A DNA stretch of 54,949 nt, taken from NCBI GenBank assembly GCA_902624585.1, contig CACNXU010000003.1, forward strand, positions 1-54,949. Direction: 5' to 3'. The notes under the pieces are model-generated. The model did not search any database, was not told where the DNA came from, and saw only the letters and a program-made list of their open reading frames with translations. The position numbers and the translations under genes were made by a program. Position 1 is the first letter of the stretch; the number at the start of each line of letters is the position of its first letter. Positions 28,082 through 36,244 of this stretch are shown here, piece by piece. Origin of the DNA: an uncultured Pelagibacteraceae bacterium. GTDB taxonomy: Bacteria; Pseudomonadota; Alphaproteobacteria; Pelagibacterales; Pelagibacteraceae.

Positions 28082-29154
28082 AAAAATATCAAGTCGCAAT
28101 AATTGGAACTAATATAGGGGCAAAACATTTTGAAGATTTTCAAAAAGTATCTGAGAGATTTAATGTTCACACATTATGTGGTTTAACTCGGGAAGCTATT
28201 GATAAAATATTACAATCAAATACTGAGGCAAAAGTTTCTCTAAATTTTGAAGATGTATTAAAAGTTAAAGAAATTGATATCATTGATATTTGTCTTCCAC
28301 CCCATTTACATTTTTCTGCTTGTAAAAAAGCTATGAAAACTGGGAAGCATGTGATTTGTGAAAAACCATTAGTTTCAAGTCTTAAAGAAGTAGATGAATT
28401 AGAAAAAATTAGTAAAGAAACTGGTAAAATTATTTTTCCAGTATTTCAATATCGATATGGTCTTGGATTTTCAAAGTTAAAGGCATTAATCAAATCTGGT
28501 TTGGCTGGAAAACCACTTGTTGCTTCATTAGAAACTCACTGGAATAGAGGAAAGAATTATTATTCAAAACCCTGGAGGGGAACATGGGAAGGTGAACAAG
28601 GTGGCGCTATTTTAAGTCACTCTATTCATATTCACGATTTAGTTTGCATGATTCTAGGTCCTGTTTCAAATGTTTTTGCAAAATTAACAACTAAAGTGAA
28701 TGATATTGAGGTTGAAGATTGTGCTGCACTTTCGATTGAAATGGAAGATGGAACACTGGTGACAAGTTCTATTACATTAGGTGCTGCAAATGATACAAGT
28801 AGAATTAGATTTTGTTTTGAGGGATTAACAGCTGAGTCGGGTGCATCTCCTGAAAAACCTTATAGACCTGCTGACGACAAATGGAATTTTTTACCAAGAT
28901 TTCCTGTAACTCAAAGTCAAATTGACAAAGTGTTAGTAAAAGTAAAGGAGCCAAAATCCTGGTATGCAGGGATGTTTGAAGAAATAGCAAATAAACTAGA
29001 TGGATCCCCAAGCGATGAAGTAACCTTAATGGATGCAAGAAATTCACTAGAATTCGTGACCGCTGTATATAATTCACATAGAAAAAAAATAAATATAAAA
29101 CTTCCAATAAATAAGGAAAATGAGCTTTACAAATCTTGGATTCCAAAAAAATAA
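28078..29154 (+). CDS. Gfo/Idh/MocA family oxidoreductase (second of two)
   Basis: The Rossmann motif is VAIIGTNIGAKHFEDF, the EKP motif is HVICEKPLVSS, and the catalytic region GGAILSHSIHIHDLV shows the H...H pattern of the family. At 358 aa it differs clearly from its neighbour, so the pair looks like two steps of one pathway rather than a recent duplication. It is the last gene of the PhyH-Gfo/Idh-Gfo/Idh operon; 72 AT-rich bases follow before the next start. Confidence 0.87.
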   Translation: MKKYQVAIIGTNIGAKHFEDFQKVSERFNVHTLCGLTREAIDKILQSNTEAKVSLNFEDVLKVKEIDIIDICLPPHLHFSACKKAMKTGKHVICEKPLVSSLKEVDELEKISKETGKIIFPVFQYRYGLGFSKLKALIKSGLAGKPLVASLETHWNRGKNYYSKPWRGTWEGEQGGAILSHSIHIHDLVCMILGPVSNVFAKLTTKVNDIEVEDCAALSIEMEDGTLVTSSITLGAANDTSRIRFCFEGLTAESGASPEKPYRPADDKWNFLPRFPVTQSQIDKVLVKVKEPKSWYAGMFEEIANKLDGSPSDEVTLMDARNSLEFVTAVYNSHRKKINIKLPINKENELYKSWIPKK

Positions 29155-29226
29155 TTTTAAATTAAATTCAATAAAAAAAATTTCTCTGATTTTTTTAATT
29201 AGGTAATAAAAAAAATTTAAGAAGTT

Positions 29227-29454
29227 ATGACGCCAGAAAACTCACAGAAACTCTGGAAAATTATTCAGGAAGCTGGCGATTATTTGGCGGGACAATTACC
29301 TGAGCACCCAAATCATCCAAAAGGAAGAAACTCTTACGCTCATGTTGCTCAATGTATAAAAAATAAATTCAATGTAAGTTATAAATATATTCCTGATGAA
29401 AAATTTGATGAAGTAAAAAGATATATTGAATTTTTAAAACAAAACCCTAGATAA
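29227..29454 (+). CDS. 75-aa protein resembling the ORF6C C-terminal domain of phage antirepressors
   Basis: I do not recognise an assigned function. The second half (NSYAHVAQCIKNKFNVSYKY, then IPDEKFDEVKRYIEFL) follows the pattern of the ORF6C-like helical domain seen at the C-terminus of phage antirepressor and BRO-type proteins (a helix, FxVxxYxxIPxxxFxxxxxYI, a helix). Here it stands alone, without the BRO-N part. The first half is helical with a PEHPNHPKGRN turn. No membrane segment or signal is present. The gene stands 72 bases from the previous gene and 15 bases from the convergent amidinotransferase, so it is probably transcribed by itself. Confidence 0.6.
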   Translation: MTPENSQKLWKIIQEAGDYLAGQLPEHPNHPKGRNSYAHVAQCIKNKFNVSYKYIPDEKFDEVKRYIEFLKQNPR

Positions 29455-29469
29455 TTCAAATTACAAGTC

Positions 29470-30585
29470 TTATTGTTTTGGAAAATAATCTTTTAAATCA
29501 CCTTCACGATAAACATCTGCTGTACAACAATGTAAACCTCCACCAAAAGCATAAGCATCTCTAAGTTCTACAGGTAAAACTTCCATTCCTAGTTTATCTA
29601 ATTGTTCAGCTTGATAAATTTCACTTTTCTCAACACATACAGTTTTATTATCCAAAACTAAAACATTCATTGATAGCCAAGTTGATGAATAGCATAATGG
29701 AGGAGGTTCGTTATGTGCTGGTTGTGCACTATCAACAATTTCCCAATCATTATCCACAAATAACTTTCTTTGTTCATTAGGAAGTCTTCTTTGTGGATTA
29801 TTGATAATTAAACCCTCTCTTATAGGTGTAAAAGTTGCATCAATATGAATTGGATAAGGATCACCGGGAAAATTAACTGCATGAACTCTATGATCTTTAT
29901 AATGTCTCTTTAACCAATCGATCCCTTTCAAATTTGTCGTAAATCCATGTTGAACAACTAAGTCTTTACCAAATCTTAATACATCCGCTGCGTCAAATAA
30001 TGGTTCTTCTTCTGTAGTTACAAAATATTTTTTTTCAGTCCACTCTAATCTTTTTTGAACACCTATTTTCTCTGATAAATAATCTTTTCTGTAATCTGCA
30101 TCAGTCAATCTTGGTTTTGGAGCAGACTCATGTCTCATGTTAGGATCTTTATTATAATAATCTTTTAAAAGTGGTCGGTAACATAAATATTCAAACCAAC
30201 GACAACGATAACTCATTGTAGCTTCTAAGATCTCATTACCTACTGTTAACAAAACATCTCTTGGAGGCATACAGCCAAACATTGTTTCAGCTTCCCAATC
30301 AGGTGTAGATGTTTTTTGATTAAATTCAATTGGCGTTGGTCGATCAACTCTAATTCCTCTTTTTTCAAGCATACTTGAAAAATCATCTAAAAGTTGATTT
30401 GCCTTATCTACAGTATCTTTTGTTCTTGGTCCAAACTGACCTCGCATATCACTGTCCTCTGGAACTTTTGCATCTAGTGCTGGTTCAGGTGCAGGTATAC
30501 ATGTACCATCTGCTCTACCAACAATTACATGTTTTAACGGATCCCATTCGTTCCAACTATTAACGATAGTTTTATTCTCGCTCAT
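29470..30585 (-). CDS. Glycine amidinotransferase (arginine:glycine amidinotransferase) family protein
   Basis: The enzyme class moves the amidino group of arginine to glycine, giving ornithine and guanidinoacetate. The sequence follows mitochondrial AGAT closely: PLFDAADVLRFGKD (D201), PIHIDATF (H247, D249), STWLSMNVLVLD and GGGLHCCTADV with nucleophile C353 aligning with AGAT C407. N-terminal VNSWNEWDPLKHVIVGRADG is the family start. The length of 371 aa lacks only the mitochondrial presequence. It is the third gene of an operon with a DMT transporter and creatinase, 5 bases after the latter. Transfer to an acceptor other than glycine is possible, so the precise reaction is inferred. Confidence 0.88.
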   Translation of the reverse strand: MSENKTIVNSWNEWDPLKHVIVGRADGTCIPAPEPALDAKVPEDSDMRGQFGPRTKDTVDKANQLLDDFSSMLEKRGIRVDRPTPIEFNQKTSTPDWEAETMFGCMPPRDVLLTVGNEILEATMSYRCRWFEYLCYRPLLKDYYNKDPNMRHESAPKPRLTDADYRKDYLSEKIGVQKRLEWTEKKYFVTTEEEPLFDAADVLRFGKDLVVQHGFTTNLKGIDWLKRHYKDHRVHAVNFPGDPYPIHIDATFTPIREGLIINNPQRRLPNEQRKLFVDNDWEIVDSAQPAHNEPPPLCYSSTWLSMNVLVLDNKTVCVEKSEIYQAEQLDKLGMEVLPVELRDAYAFGGGLHCCTADVYREGDLKDYFPKQ

Positions 30586-30590
30586 AAGGA

Positions 30591-31808
30591 TTAGTTTTTT
30601 ATAATATTATGCTCTGGGCCGAAAGGAAATTTTGTAATATTTTCTGCTCCATCTTTACCAATAACCAAAATATCATGTTCTCTATATCCACCTGCACCAG
30701 GACTAGCTTCTGGGATCATTATCATTGGCTCCATAGAAACAACCATATTTTCTTCAAGAACAGTATGAATATCTTCTCTTAATTCTAAACCAGCTTCTCT
30801 TCCATAAAAATGTGAAAGCATGCCAAATGAATGTCCATAACCAAAAGTTCGATACTGAAGATAACCAAGCTCTGCAAAAAGTTCGTTAAGCTCAAGACAG
30901 ATATCAGAACACTTAACGCCTGGTTTAATCAATTCTAATCCACGCTTATGTACTTTAATGTTTGCTTCCCATGCTTTAAGTGAGGCATAATCTGCATGAT
31001 CTAAAAATAAAGTCCGCTCAAGTGCAGTGTAATATCCTGAGATCATTGGGAAAGTATTTAAAGATAAAATATCTCCTTTAACTAATTTTTTATTAGTCTT
31101 TGGATTATGTGCTCCATCAGTATTTATACCTGATTGGAACCAGACCCAGGTATCCATGTACTCTGCATTTGGATAAGTTTTAGCTATCTCTCTCTCCATT
31201 TTATCTCTTCCAGCAATTGCTACTTCAAGCTCTGTGTTGCCTTCTCTAATATTATTTACTATTTCCTCACCACCAATATCTGCAATCCTTGCACCATTTC
31301 TAATAATCTCAATTTCTTCGTTTGATTTAATCATTCTAAGTTTCATTAGATCTTTTGAAACATCACTAAACACAGAGAAAGTAAAAATAGAGCCTATTTT
31401 TTCTCGCATATCTAAAGTTACATGATCATTTTCTATTCCAATATTTTTTGGAGGTTTATCCCTTTCAATAATTGATACGATTGCTCTTAAAAAATTATCT
31501 CTTTTCCAATCAGTATAAATTACGTTATCACAATGAGATCTTCGCCACGGTTGACTTGCATCAATGTTAGCTGAAATCGTTGAGATTTTATTTTGTGTGA
31601 TCACACATCCGTATGGTCTGCCAAAAGAACAATAAATAAAACCTGTGTAATATGCAATGTTATGCATTGAGGTTAAGATAACCATATCAAGGCCATTTTG
31701 GTCCATCACTGATCTAAGTTTATTTACTCGATCGTTATATTCTTTATCTGTAAAAGGTAATTTTACTTTTTCACCGTTTTTAAGCTCAAAAAAATCTGGT
31801 CGTTCCAT
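30591..31808 (-). CDS. Creatinase (creatine amidinohydrolase), M24-like
   Basis: Creatinase hydrolyses creatine to sarcosine and urea. The protein looks closer to Pseudomonas creatinase than to Xaa-Pro aminopeptidases: YYTGFIYCSFGRPYG (R64), SANIDASQPWRR, TDWKRDN, TWVWFQSGINTDGAHNP (H234), YYTALERTLFLDH (E264), QYRTFGYGHSFG, YGREAGLELRED (R337) and VVSMEPMIM (E360). These match the catalytic His, the two Glu and the two Arg of the enzyme, and the 405-aa length matches too. M24 metal ligands are absent, as in creatinase. It follows a DMT transporter by 1 base and precedes the amidinotransferase. Guanidinoacetate is a possible alternative substrate. Confidence 0.9.
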   Translation of the reverse strand: MERPDFFELKNGEKVKLPFTDKEYNDRVNKLRSVMDQNGLDMVILTSMHNIAYYTGFIYCSFGRPYGCVITQNKISTISANIDASQPWRRSHCDNVIYTDWKRDNFLRAIVSIIERDKPPKNIGIENDHVTLDMREKIGSIFTFSVFSDVSKDLMKLRMIKSNEEIEIIRNGARIADIGGEEIVNNIREGNTELEVAIAGRDKMEREIAKTYPNAEYMDTWVWFQSGINTDGAHNPKTNKKLVKGDILSLNTFPMISGYYTALERTLFLDHADYASLKAWEANIKVHKRGLELIKPGVKCSDICLELNELFAELGYLQYRTFGYGHSFGMLSHFYGREAGLELREDIHTVLEENMVVSMEPMIMIPEASPGAGGYREHDILVIGKDGAENITKFPFGPEHNIIKN

Positions 31809-31809
31809 A

Positions 31810-32715
31810 TTAATTTAATGCTATGTATCTTTTGTTCCATCGCATGATTAAACTGTAATAAAATATAGACACAAAAAGAAAAAAACCACCAATGATAGTG
31901 TTAGTTGATGGTACTTCATTAATACCAAATATTGGTAGCCATACCCAAAAAATTCCACCTACAACTTCAGTTAATGATAGTAAAGTCAATTCTGCTGCCG
32001 GTATTGCTTTAGATCCAATTGAATATAAAATTAGACCAAAACAAACTAATGTCCCATGTAAAGAAAATAAAGTTCCGTTATAGCTTGATGAAAAAAAAAC
32101 CAAGTTATTTGAAAAAATCATAATTGTAGCAAACACAAAACAGAAGAAACCTGCAAAAGCCACGGTTGTAAATTTTGGTGTTTCTTTTCTCCATCTAAGA
32201 GTTACAGAAAAAACTGAGAAACCTATTGAGGAAGTTAAACCAAACACAAAACCAATTAATGATTTTTCACCAGTGTTACCAAGAGCCATGATAATTATAC
32301 CGACTGTTGCAATTATTATTGATATCCAAACATTTAAAGAAATTTTTTCTCTTAAAAATAAAAATGCCAATAATGCTGTAAAAAAAGGCATTGCAGCTAA
32401 ACAAAGCAAAGTAACTGCAGCACTTGTATTAGTAATTGAGTAAATAAACGTAATCATAGCGATCCCTAAACCGGAACCACCAATTATTCCTGATAAACCT
32501 ATTCTGTAATAGTTTTTATAAAAATTTTTTCCTTCTTCAAAGAACAAATAAAGATTTAATAGAATAAAAATTGTTAAACCTCTTCCAAATATATACTGCC
32601 AAGGTACCAATTGAGGATTGTCCATGTAGCGTACAACTAGTGGACCAAAAGACCATAATAAACCAGCAAAAAGAACAACAGGGATAGCAATTCTTGGATT
32701 TCTAAGCTCTAACAT
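31810..32715 (-). CDS. DMT-superfamily (EamA) transporter of the creatinase operon
   Basis: Ten transmembrane helices form two EamA repeats; VTLLCLAAMPFFTALLAFLFLREK (first repeat) and AELTLLSLTEVVGGIFWVW (second repeat) are recognisable as pattern. It is the first gene of an operon with creatinase (1 base between) and the amidinotransferase. That context makes a guanidino compound, amino acid or urea-related metabolite a reasonable candidate substrate, but nothing in the sequence shows it. It starts 48 bases after the stop of moeA, transcribed the same way. Confidence 0.87.
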   Translation of the reverse strand: MLELRNPRIAIPVVLFAGLLWSFGPLVVRYMDNPQLVPWQYIFGRGLTIFILLNLYLFFEEGKNFYKNYYRIGLSGIIGGSGLGIAMITFIYSITNTSAAVTLLCLAAMPFFTALLAFLFLREKISLNVWISIIIATVGIIIMALGNTGEKSLIGFVFGLTSSIGFSVFSVTLRWRKETPKFTTVAFAGFFCFVFATIMIFSNNLVFFSSSYNGTLFSLHGTLVCFGLILYSIGSKAIPAAELTLLSLTEVVGGIFWVWLPIFGINEVPSTNTIIGGFFLFVSIFYYSLIMRWNKRYIALN

Positions 32716-32763
32716 ATCAGAAATCTAATTGTAAAAAGATTTTTCTACAACAAAAATTCTGTT

Positions 32764-34014
32764 CTAAATAAATGTTTGATTAAAATGATTTTGAGAAAAA
32801 CAATCAACTGTATCACCTTTTTTAAATTGAGCTTTACCAGCTGGTAATAAAGCCCAAATATTTGATTTTACAAAAGATTTAATTTTAAAAGACTCTTGCC
32901 CTTTTAGTATTTCAACCAATATTTTTCCATTTTTAGTTGTGCTTAATTTACTTTTAACAAAACGCGTAAATTTCTTTTTTTTAAGAAAACTATTTTTTAA
33001 AACACCACGAATTGGTTTTTCATTTTTTTGGCCTAAAATATTAACTATATATGGGATAACGAAAAATCTAAAACAAGCAGCTGATGACATTGGGTTTCCA
33101 GGAAGACCAAAAATTACTATTTCTTTATTCTTAATTTTTGCAAATAAAATCGGTTTTCCCGGTCTCAAAGCAACATCCTTGAAAGAATATGATAATTTAA
33201 ATTTTTTAATTATCAAAGGAATAAAATCAAATTTTCCTTTTGAAACACCACCAGAGGTTATAATTATATTAGTTTCAGATTTTAAAATTTTATGTAGTTT
33301 ATTATAAAATTTTTTTTCATCATTGTCTCTTAATATACCTAAGTTTCTGAAGTTAAATAAAAAATTATTTTTCAAACTCTTTATATAATGATGGTTTGAA
33401 TTTCTAATTTTCCAACTGGGAATATGATTGACCTCTGATATCTCATTACCTGACGAAAAAAATATTATATTTATTTTCTTTTTTACTTTTATATTACCAA
33501 CTCCTAATGCTTTAAAAGCCATAATATGATTAGAATTTATTAATGTATTTTTTTTAATCAATAAATCTTTTTTTTTAAAGTCTGAACCTTTAAATCTAAC
33601 ATTCTCGAATTTTTTAAATTTTTGTTTAATTGAAATATACTTATTTTTTTTATCTTTTATTAGAGAACATTTTTCAATTGGTATTATGCTATTAGTACCA
33701 GCTGGCAAAATACCTCCTGTCATTATTTCTACAGCTTGATCTTTTTTTAAAAATTTTTTAAAAGGTTTTGACCCAGCAGAAATAGATCCCACAATTTTTA
33801 ATCTTTTAAATTTTTTTTTGGAAATACCATGAGTATCTTTTGCATTGACTGCGAAACCATCAACTGATGAGTTATCAGCAGATGGATAGTCATAATTTGA
33901 ATAAATATTTTCAGAACTAATTCTATTTAAACCATTAATACTTTTTATAGATTGATTGGAAATTTTGATATTCGACTTTTTTAAAATTTTTAGTGCGTCG
34001 TTATAAGATTTCAT
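32764..34014 (-). CDS. moeA: Molybdopterin molybdenumtransferase
   Basis: MoeA inserts molybdate into adenylylated molybdopterin. Family motifs appear in order: SADNSSVDGFAV, then IMTGGILPAGTNSIIPIE, the MoCF-type ITSGGVSKGKFDFI and FGLPGNPMSSAACF. A C-terminal beta domain ends the 416 aa. The protein is lysine-rich, as expected from the base composition. Other cofactor genes are not in the window, although a MOSC protein is. The divergent SufU-like gene starts 43 bases away. Confidence 0.92.
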   Translation of the reverse strand: MKSYNDALKILKKSNIKISNQSIKSINGLNRISSENIYSNYDYPSADNSSVDGFAVNAKDTHGISKKKFKRLKIVGSISAGSKPFKKFLKKDQAVEIMTGGILPAGTNSIIPIEKCSLIKDKKNKYISIKQKFKKFENVRFKGSDFKKKDLLIKKNTLINSNHIMAFKALGVGNIKVKKKINIIFFSSGNEISEVNHIPSWKIRNSNHHYIKSLKNNFLFNFRNLGILRDNDEKKFYNKLHKILKSETNIIITSGGVSKGKFDFIPLIIKKFKLSYSFKDVALRPGKPILFAKIKNKEIVIFGLPGNPMSSAACFRFFVIPYIVNILGQKNEKPIRGVLKNSFLKKKKFTRFVKSKLSTTKNGKILVEILKGQESFKIKSFVKSNIWALLPAGKAQFKKGDTVDCFSQNHFNQTFI

Positions 34015-34057
34015 TTTATACCAATATATATATTATATTTAACATAAAAAAACTTTT

Positions 34058-34459
34058 ATGGATTTAGAAATAATAAAAATAGCTTCAGATACAAAAAATT
34101 TTAAAGACGTAGAAAATTATACAAATTATTCGTCATTTAAAAATCCATTATGTGGAGATGAAATTCACATTAAATTGATAATTAAAAATCAAAAAGTAGT
34201 TGATTTTGGATATCAAGGTGATTCATGTGTATACTGCCAGGCAACATCAAGTTTGTTATCTAAGAAATTAATAAATTGGTCAACTTTTAAAATTAATGAA
34301 TTATGTGATTATGTAAAAAATTATTTTGATCAAAAAAATGATACTTTAGACGAAAAATGGAAATTTTTAGAAAAATTACTGTGTAAAAAAAACTTTTCAA
34401 AGAAAGAATGTATTCTTTTACCTTTCAATGCACTAAAAAAAATAGTAGTCAAATTATAA
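34058..34459 (+). CDS. SufU/IscU-like iron-sulfur scaffold or sulfur-transfer protein
   Basis: The 133-aa protein has the NifU-N/SufU ligand pattern: C32-x-D34 (NPLCGDE), C57 (GDSCVYCQA) and C118 (KKECILLP). SufU of Bacillus accepts persulfide sulfur from SufS and binds zinc through the equivalent residues. The extra Cys at 60 gives a CxxC. At the C-terminus, LLPFNALKKI replaces the usual LAWxAL sequence. It may serve Fe-S assembly, or sulfur delivery to another cofactor such as Moco, given the divergent moeA; the second idea is only positional. The HPP-family gene begins immediately after its stop. Confidence 0.82.
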   Translation: MDLEIIKIASDTKNFKDVENYTNYSSFKNPLCGDEIHIKLIIKNQKVVDFGYQGDSCVYCQATSSLLSKKLINWSTFKINELCDYVKNYFDQKNDTLDEKWKFLEKLLCKKNFSKKECILLPFNALKKIVVKL

Positions 34460-34918
34460 ATGGGAAATTTAAAACAATCATTTTTTGCTGGAATATTCTC
34501 AATATTTACTATTGGGGTTTTGACGGCACTAACTTATAAGACTGAGCTTGGAATTTTCATAATTGCATCATTTGGATCATCTATGGTGTTACTTTTTGGC
34601 TATCCAGAAAGTCCTTTCGCTCAACCTAAGAATGTTTTTTTTGGTCATCTGTTAACTGCTTTAGTTGGAATGTTTTTTTTACACTTTATACCATTACCTT
34701 TATTTATCATTATTCCTCTTGCAGTTGGTTTTGGTGTTGGATTAATGATAATGTTTAATGTTACACACCCTCCTGCTGGTGGAAACCCAATAATTGTTAT
34801 TATCGGTAGTGTTTCAATCGATTACTTGTTAACCCCTGTAATATCAGGTTCAATAATTATAATAATTTTTGCTATTATTTTAAATCGTCTGATATTGAAA
34901 AAAAAATATCCAAGTTAA
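34460..34918 (+). CDS. HPP family integral membrane protein
   Basis: The HPP signature (HPPAGGNPIIVI) is at about residues 102-113, within a four-helix, 152-aa membrane protein (helices near 8-28, 31-48, 62-90 and 118-145). Plant and cyanobacterial HPP proteins have been linked to nitrite transport; whether this one shares that role is unknown. It begins on the base after the SufU-like stop, so the two are co-transcribed. Confidence 0.85.
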   Translation: MGNLKQSFFAGIFSIFTIGVLTALTYKTELGIFIIASFGSSMVLLFGYPESPFAQPKNVFFGHLLTALVGMFFLHFIPLPLFIIIPLAVGFGVGLMIMFNVTHPPAGGNPIIVIIGSVSIDYLLTPVISGSIIIIIFAIILNRLILKKKYPS

Positions 34919-34986
34919 ATTATTCATTTGCTAGCCACTCTATTAGTGTGTTAGATATTCAAGATTTTATTAAAATAGTCAATTAT

Positions 34987-34991
34987 AGGAG
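34987..34991 (+). promoter_or_regulatory. Ribosome-binding site of formate dehydrogenase
   Basis: AGGAG lies 5 bases before the ATG at 34997. Strong sites of this kind are uncommon in the window, suggesting efficient translation. The 78-base gap before the gene contains AT-rich -10-like boxes such as TAAAAT at 34971-34976, with no convincing -35. Confidence 0.6.
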
Positions 34992-34996
34992 TATTA

Positions 34997-36196
34997 ATGA
35001 AAATACTATGTGTATTATACGATGATCCTAAAGGTGGTATGCCTGAAACTTATCCACTTTCGGATCTTCCAAAACTAGATAAATATCCTGATGGAATGAC
35101 TCTTCCGTCTCCAAAAGGAAGAGATTTTACACCTGGAGAATTATTGGGGTGTGTATCTGGTGAGTTAGGTTTAAGAAAGTTTTTAGAGAGCAATGGACAC
35201 GAGTTAATCGTTACTAATAGTAAAGATGGTGATGGCTGTGAAGCAGATAAACACATTGTCGATGCAGATATTGTAATCTCGCAACCTTTTTTCCCTTATT
35301 ATTTAACTAAAGAGAGAATTGCTAAAGCGAAAAATCTTAAAATGGCAATTACTGCTGGTATAGGATCAGACCATGTAGATTTACAAGCAGCAATGGACAA
35401 TAAAATAGATGTAGTTGAAGTAACTTTTTGTAATTCAAGATCTGTAGCCGAACATATCGTGATGATGATTGTGTCGATGGTGAGAGATTATCATACTCAA
35501 CATAGAATTGTTAATGAAGGTGGTTGGAATATCGCAGATGCAGTTCAAAGATCTTATGACGTAGAAGGTATGCACATTGGGACTGTTGCTGCTGGAAGAA
35601 TAGGTTTAGATGCTTTGAGAAAAATGAAACCATTTGATGTACATTTACACTATTTCGATAGACATAGATTACCAGAAAGTGTTGAGAAAGAATTAAATCT
35701 TACATTTCATGATTCTGTGGAGTCAATGGTCAAAGTTTGTGATGTGGTAACAATTAACTGTCCCCTTCATCCTGAAACAGAAAATTTGTTTGACGACGCT
35801 ATGATTAGCAAGATGAAAAAGGGTGCATATATAGTCAACACTGCTAGAGGTAAAATTTGTAATCGTGAAGCAATTGCAAAAGCTTTAGAAAGTGGCCAAT
35901 TAAGTGGTTATGCTGGAGATGTATGGTTTCCGCAACCAGCTCCAAACGATCATATATGGAGAAGTATGCCTCATCATGGTATGACACCTCATACATCTGG
36001 AACTTCTTTATCTGCACAAGCAAGATATGCTGATGGAGTAAGAGAAATATTAGAATGTTTCTTTGAAGGTAGAGAGATAAGAAATCAATACTTAATTGTT
36101 CAAAATGGACAATTGGCTGGTATGGGTGCTCATTCTTACAGTAAGGGATCTGCAACTAGCGGTTCAGAGGAAGCAGCTAAATATAAGAAAAAATAA
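34997..36196 (+). CDS. fdh: NAD-dependent formate dehydrogenase
   Basis: This single-subunit, metal-free enzyme oxidises formate to CO2 and reduces NAD. It is nearly collinear with the Pseudomonas sp. 101 enzyme, and key residues fall at the same numbers: N146 (FCNS), the NAD loop AAGRIG (198-203), D221 for NAD over NADP, R284 (NTARGK), D308, Q313 (QPAP), H332 and S334 (PHTSG). The length is 399 aa. It stands alone between its own leader and a strong hairpin terminator. It completes one-carbon oxidation downstream of glycine cleavage and THF-linked formate release. Confidence 0.96.
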   Translation: MKILCVLYDDPKGGMPETYPLSDLPKLDKYPDGMTLPSPKGRDFTPGELLGCVSGELGLRKFLESNGHELIVTNSKDGDGCEADKHIVDADIVISQPFFPYYLTKERIAKAKNLKMAITAGIGSDHVDLQAAMDNKIDVVEVTFCNSRSVAEHIVMMIVSMVRDYHTQHRIVNEGGWNIADAVQRSYDVEGMHIGTVAAGRIGLDALRKMKPFDVHLHYFDRHRLPESVEKELNLTFHDSVESMVKVCDVVTINCPLHPETENLFDDAMISKMKKGAYIVNTARGKICNREAIAKALESGQLSGYAGDVWFPQPAPNDHIWRSMPHHGMTPHTSGTSLSAQARYADGVREILECFFEGREIRNQYLIVQNGQLAGMGAHSYSKGSATSGSEEAAKYKKK

Positions 36197-36205
36197 ATTA
36201 ATTTT

Positions 36206-36244
36206 TAAAAAAAGCGGTTTATATTCATATAAATCGCTTTTTTT
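36206..36244 (+). terminator. Rho-independent terminator after formate dehydrogenase, abutting the selO start
   Basis: The arms AGCGGTTTATAT (36213-36224) and ATATAAATCGCT (36227-36238) pair across a two-base turn (a wider loop in practice) with one G-T mismatch, flanked by an A-run on the left and seven T on the right (36238-36244). The last T is immediately followed by the ATG of selO at 36245. The flanking A and T runs extend the stem. Confidence 0.85.

Noticed and set aside
29175..29200. A possible terminator after the second Gfo/Idh gene (A-run and T-run around TTCTCTG)
   Set aside because: The stem would be only A-T pairs and too weak to tell from the background of A and T runs.
30591..31808. 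Calling this gene an Xaa-Pro aminopeptidase
   Set aside because: The M24 metal ligands are missing, while the creatinase His, Glu and Arg residues and surrounding sequence match along the whole length.
34919..34996. A tRNA or small RNA in the gap before formate dehydrogenase
   Set aside because: No cloverleaf, CCA end or stable hairpin can be drawn; it looks like a leader with AT-rich promoter boxes.
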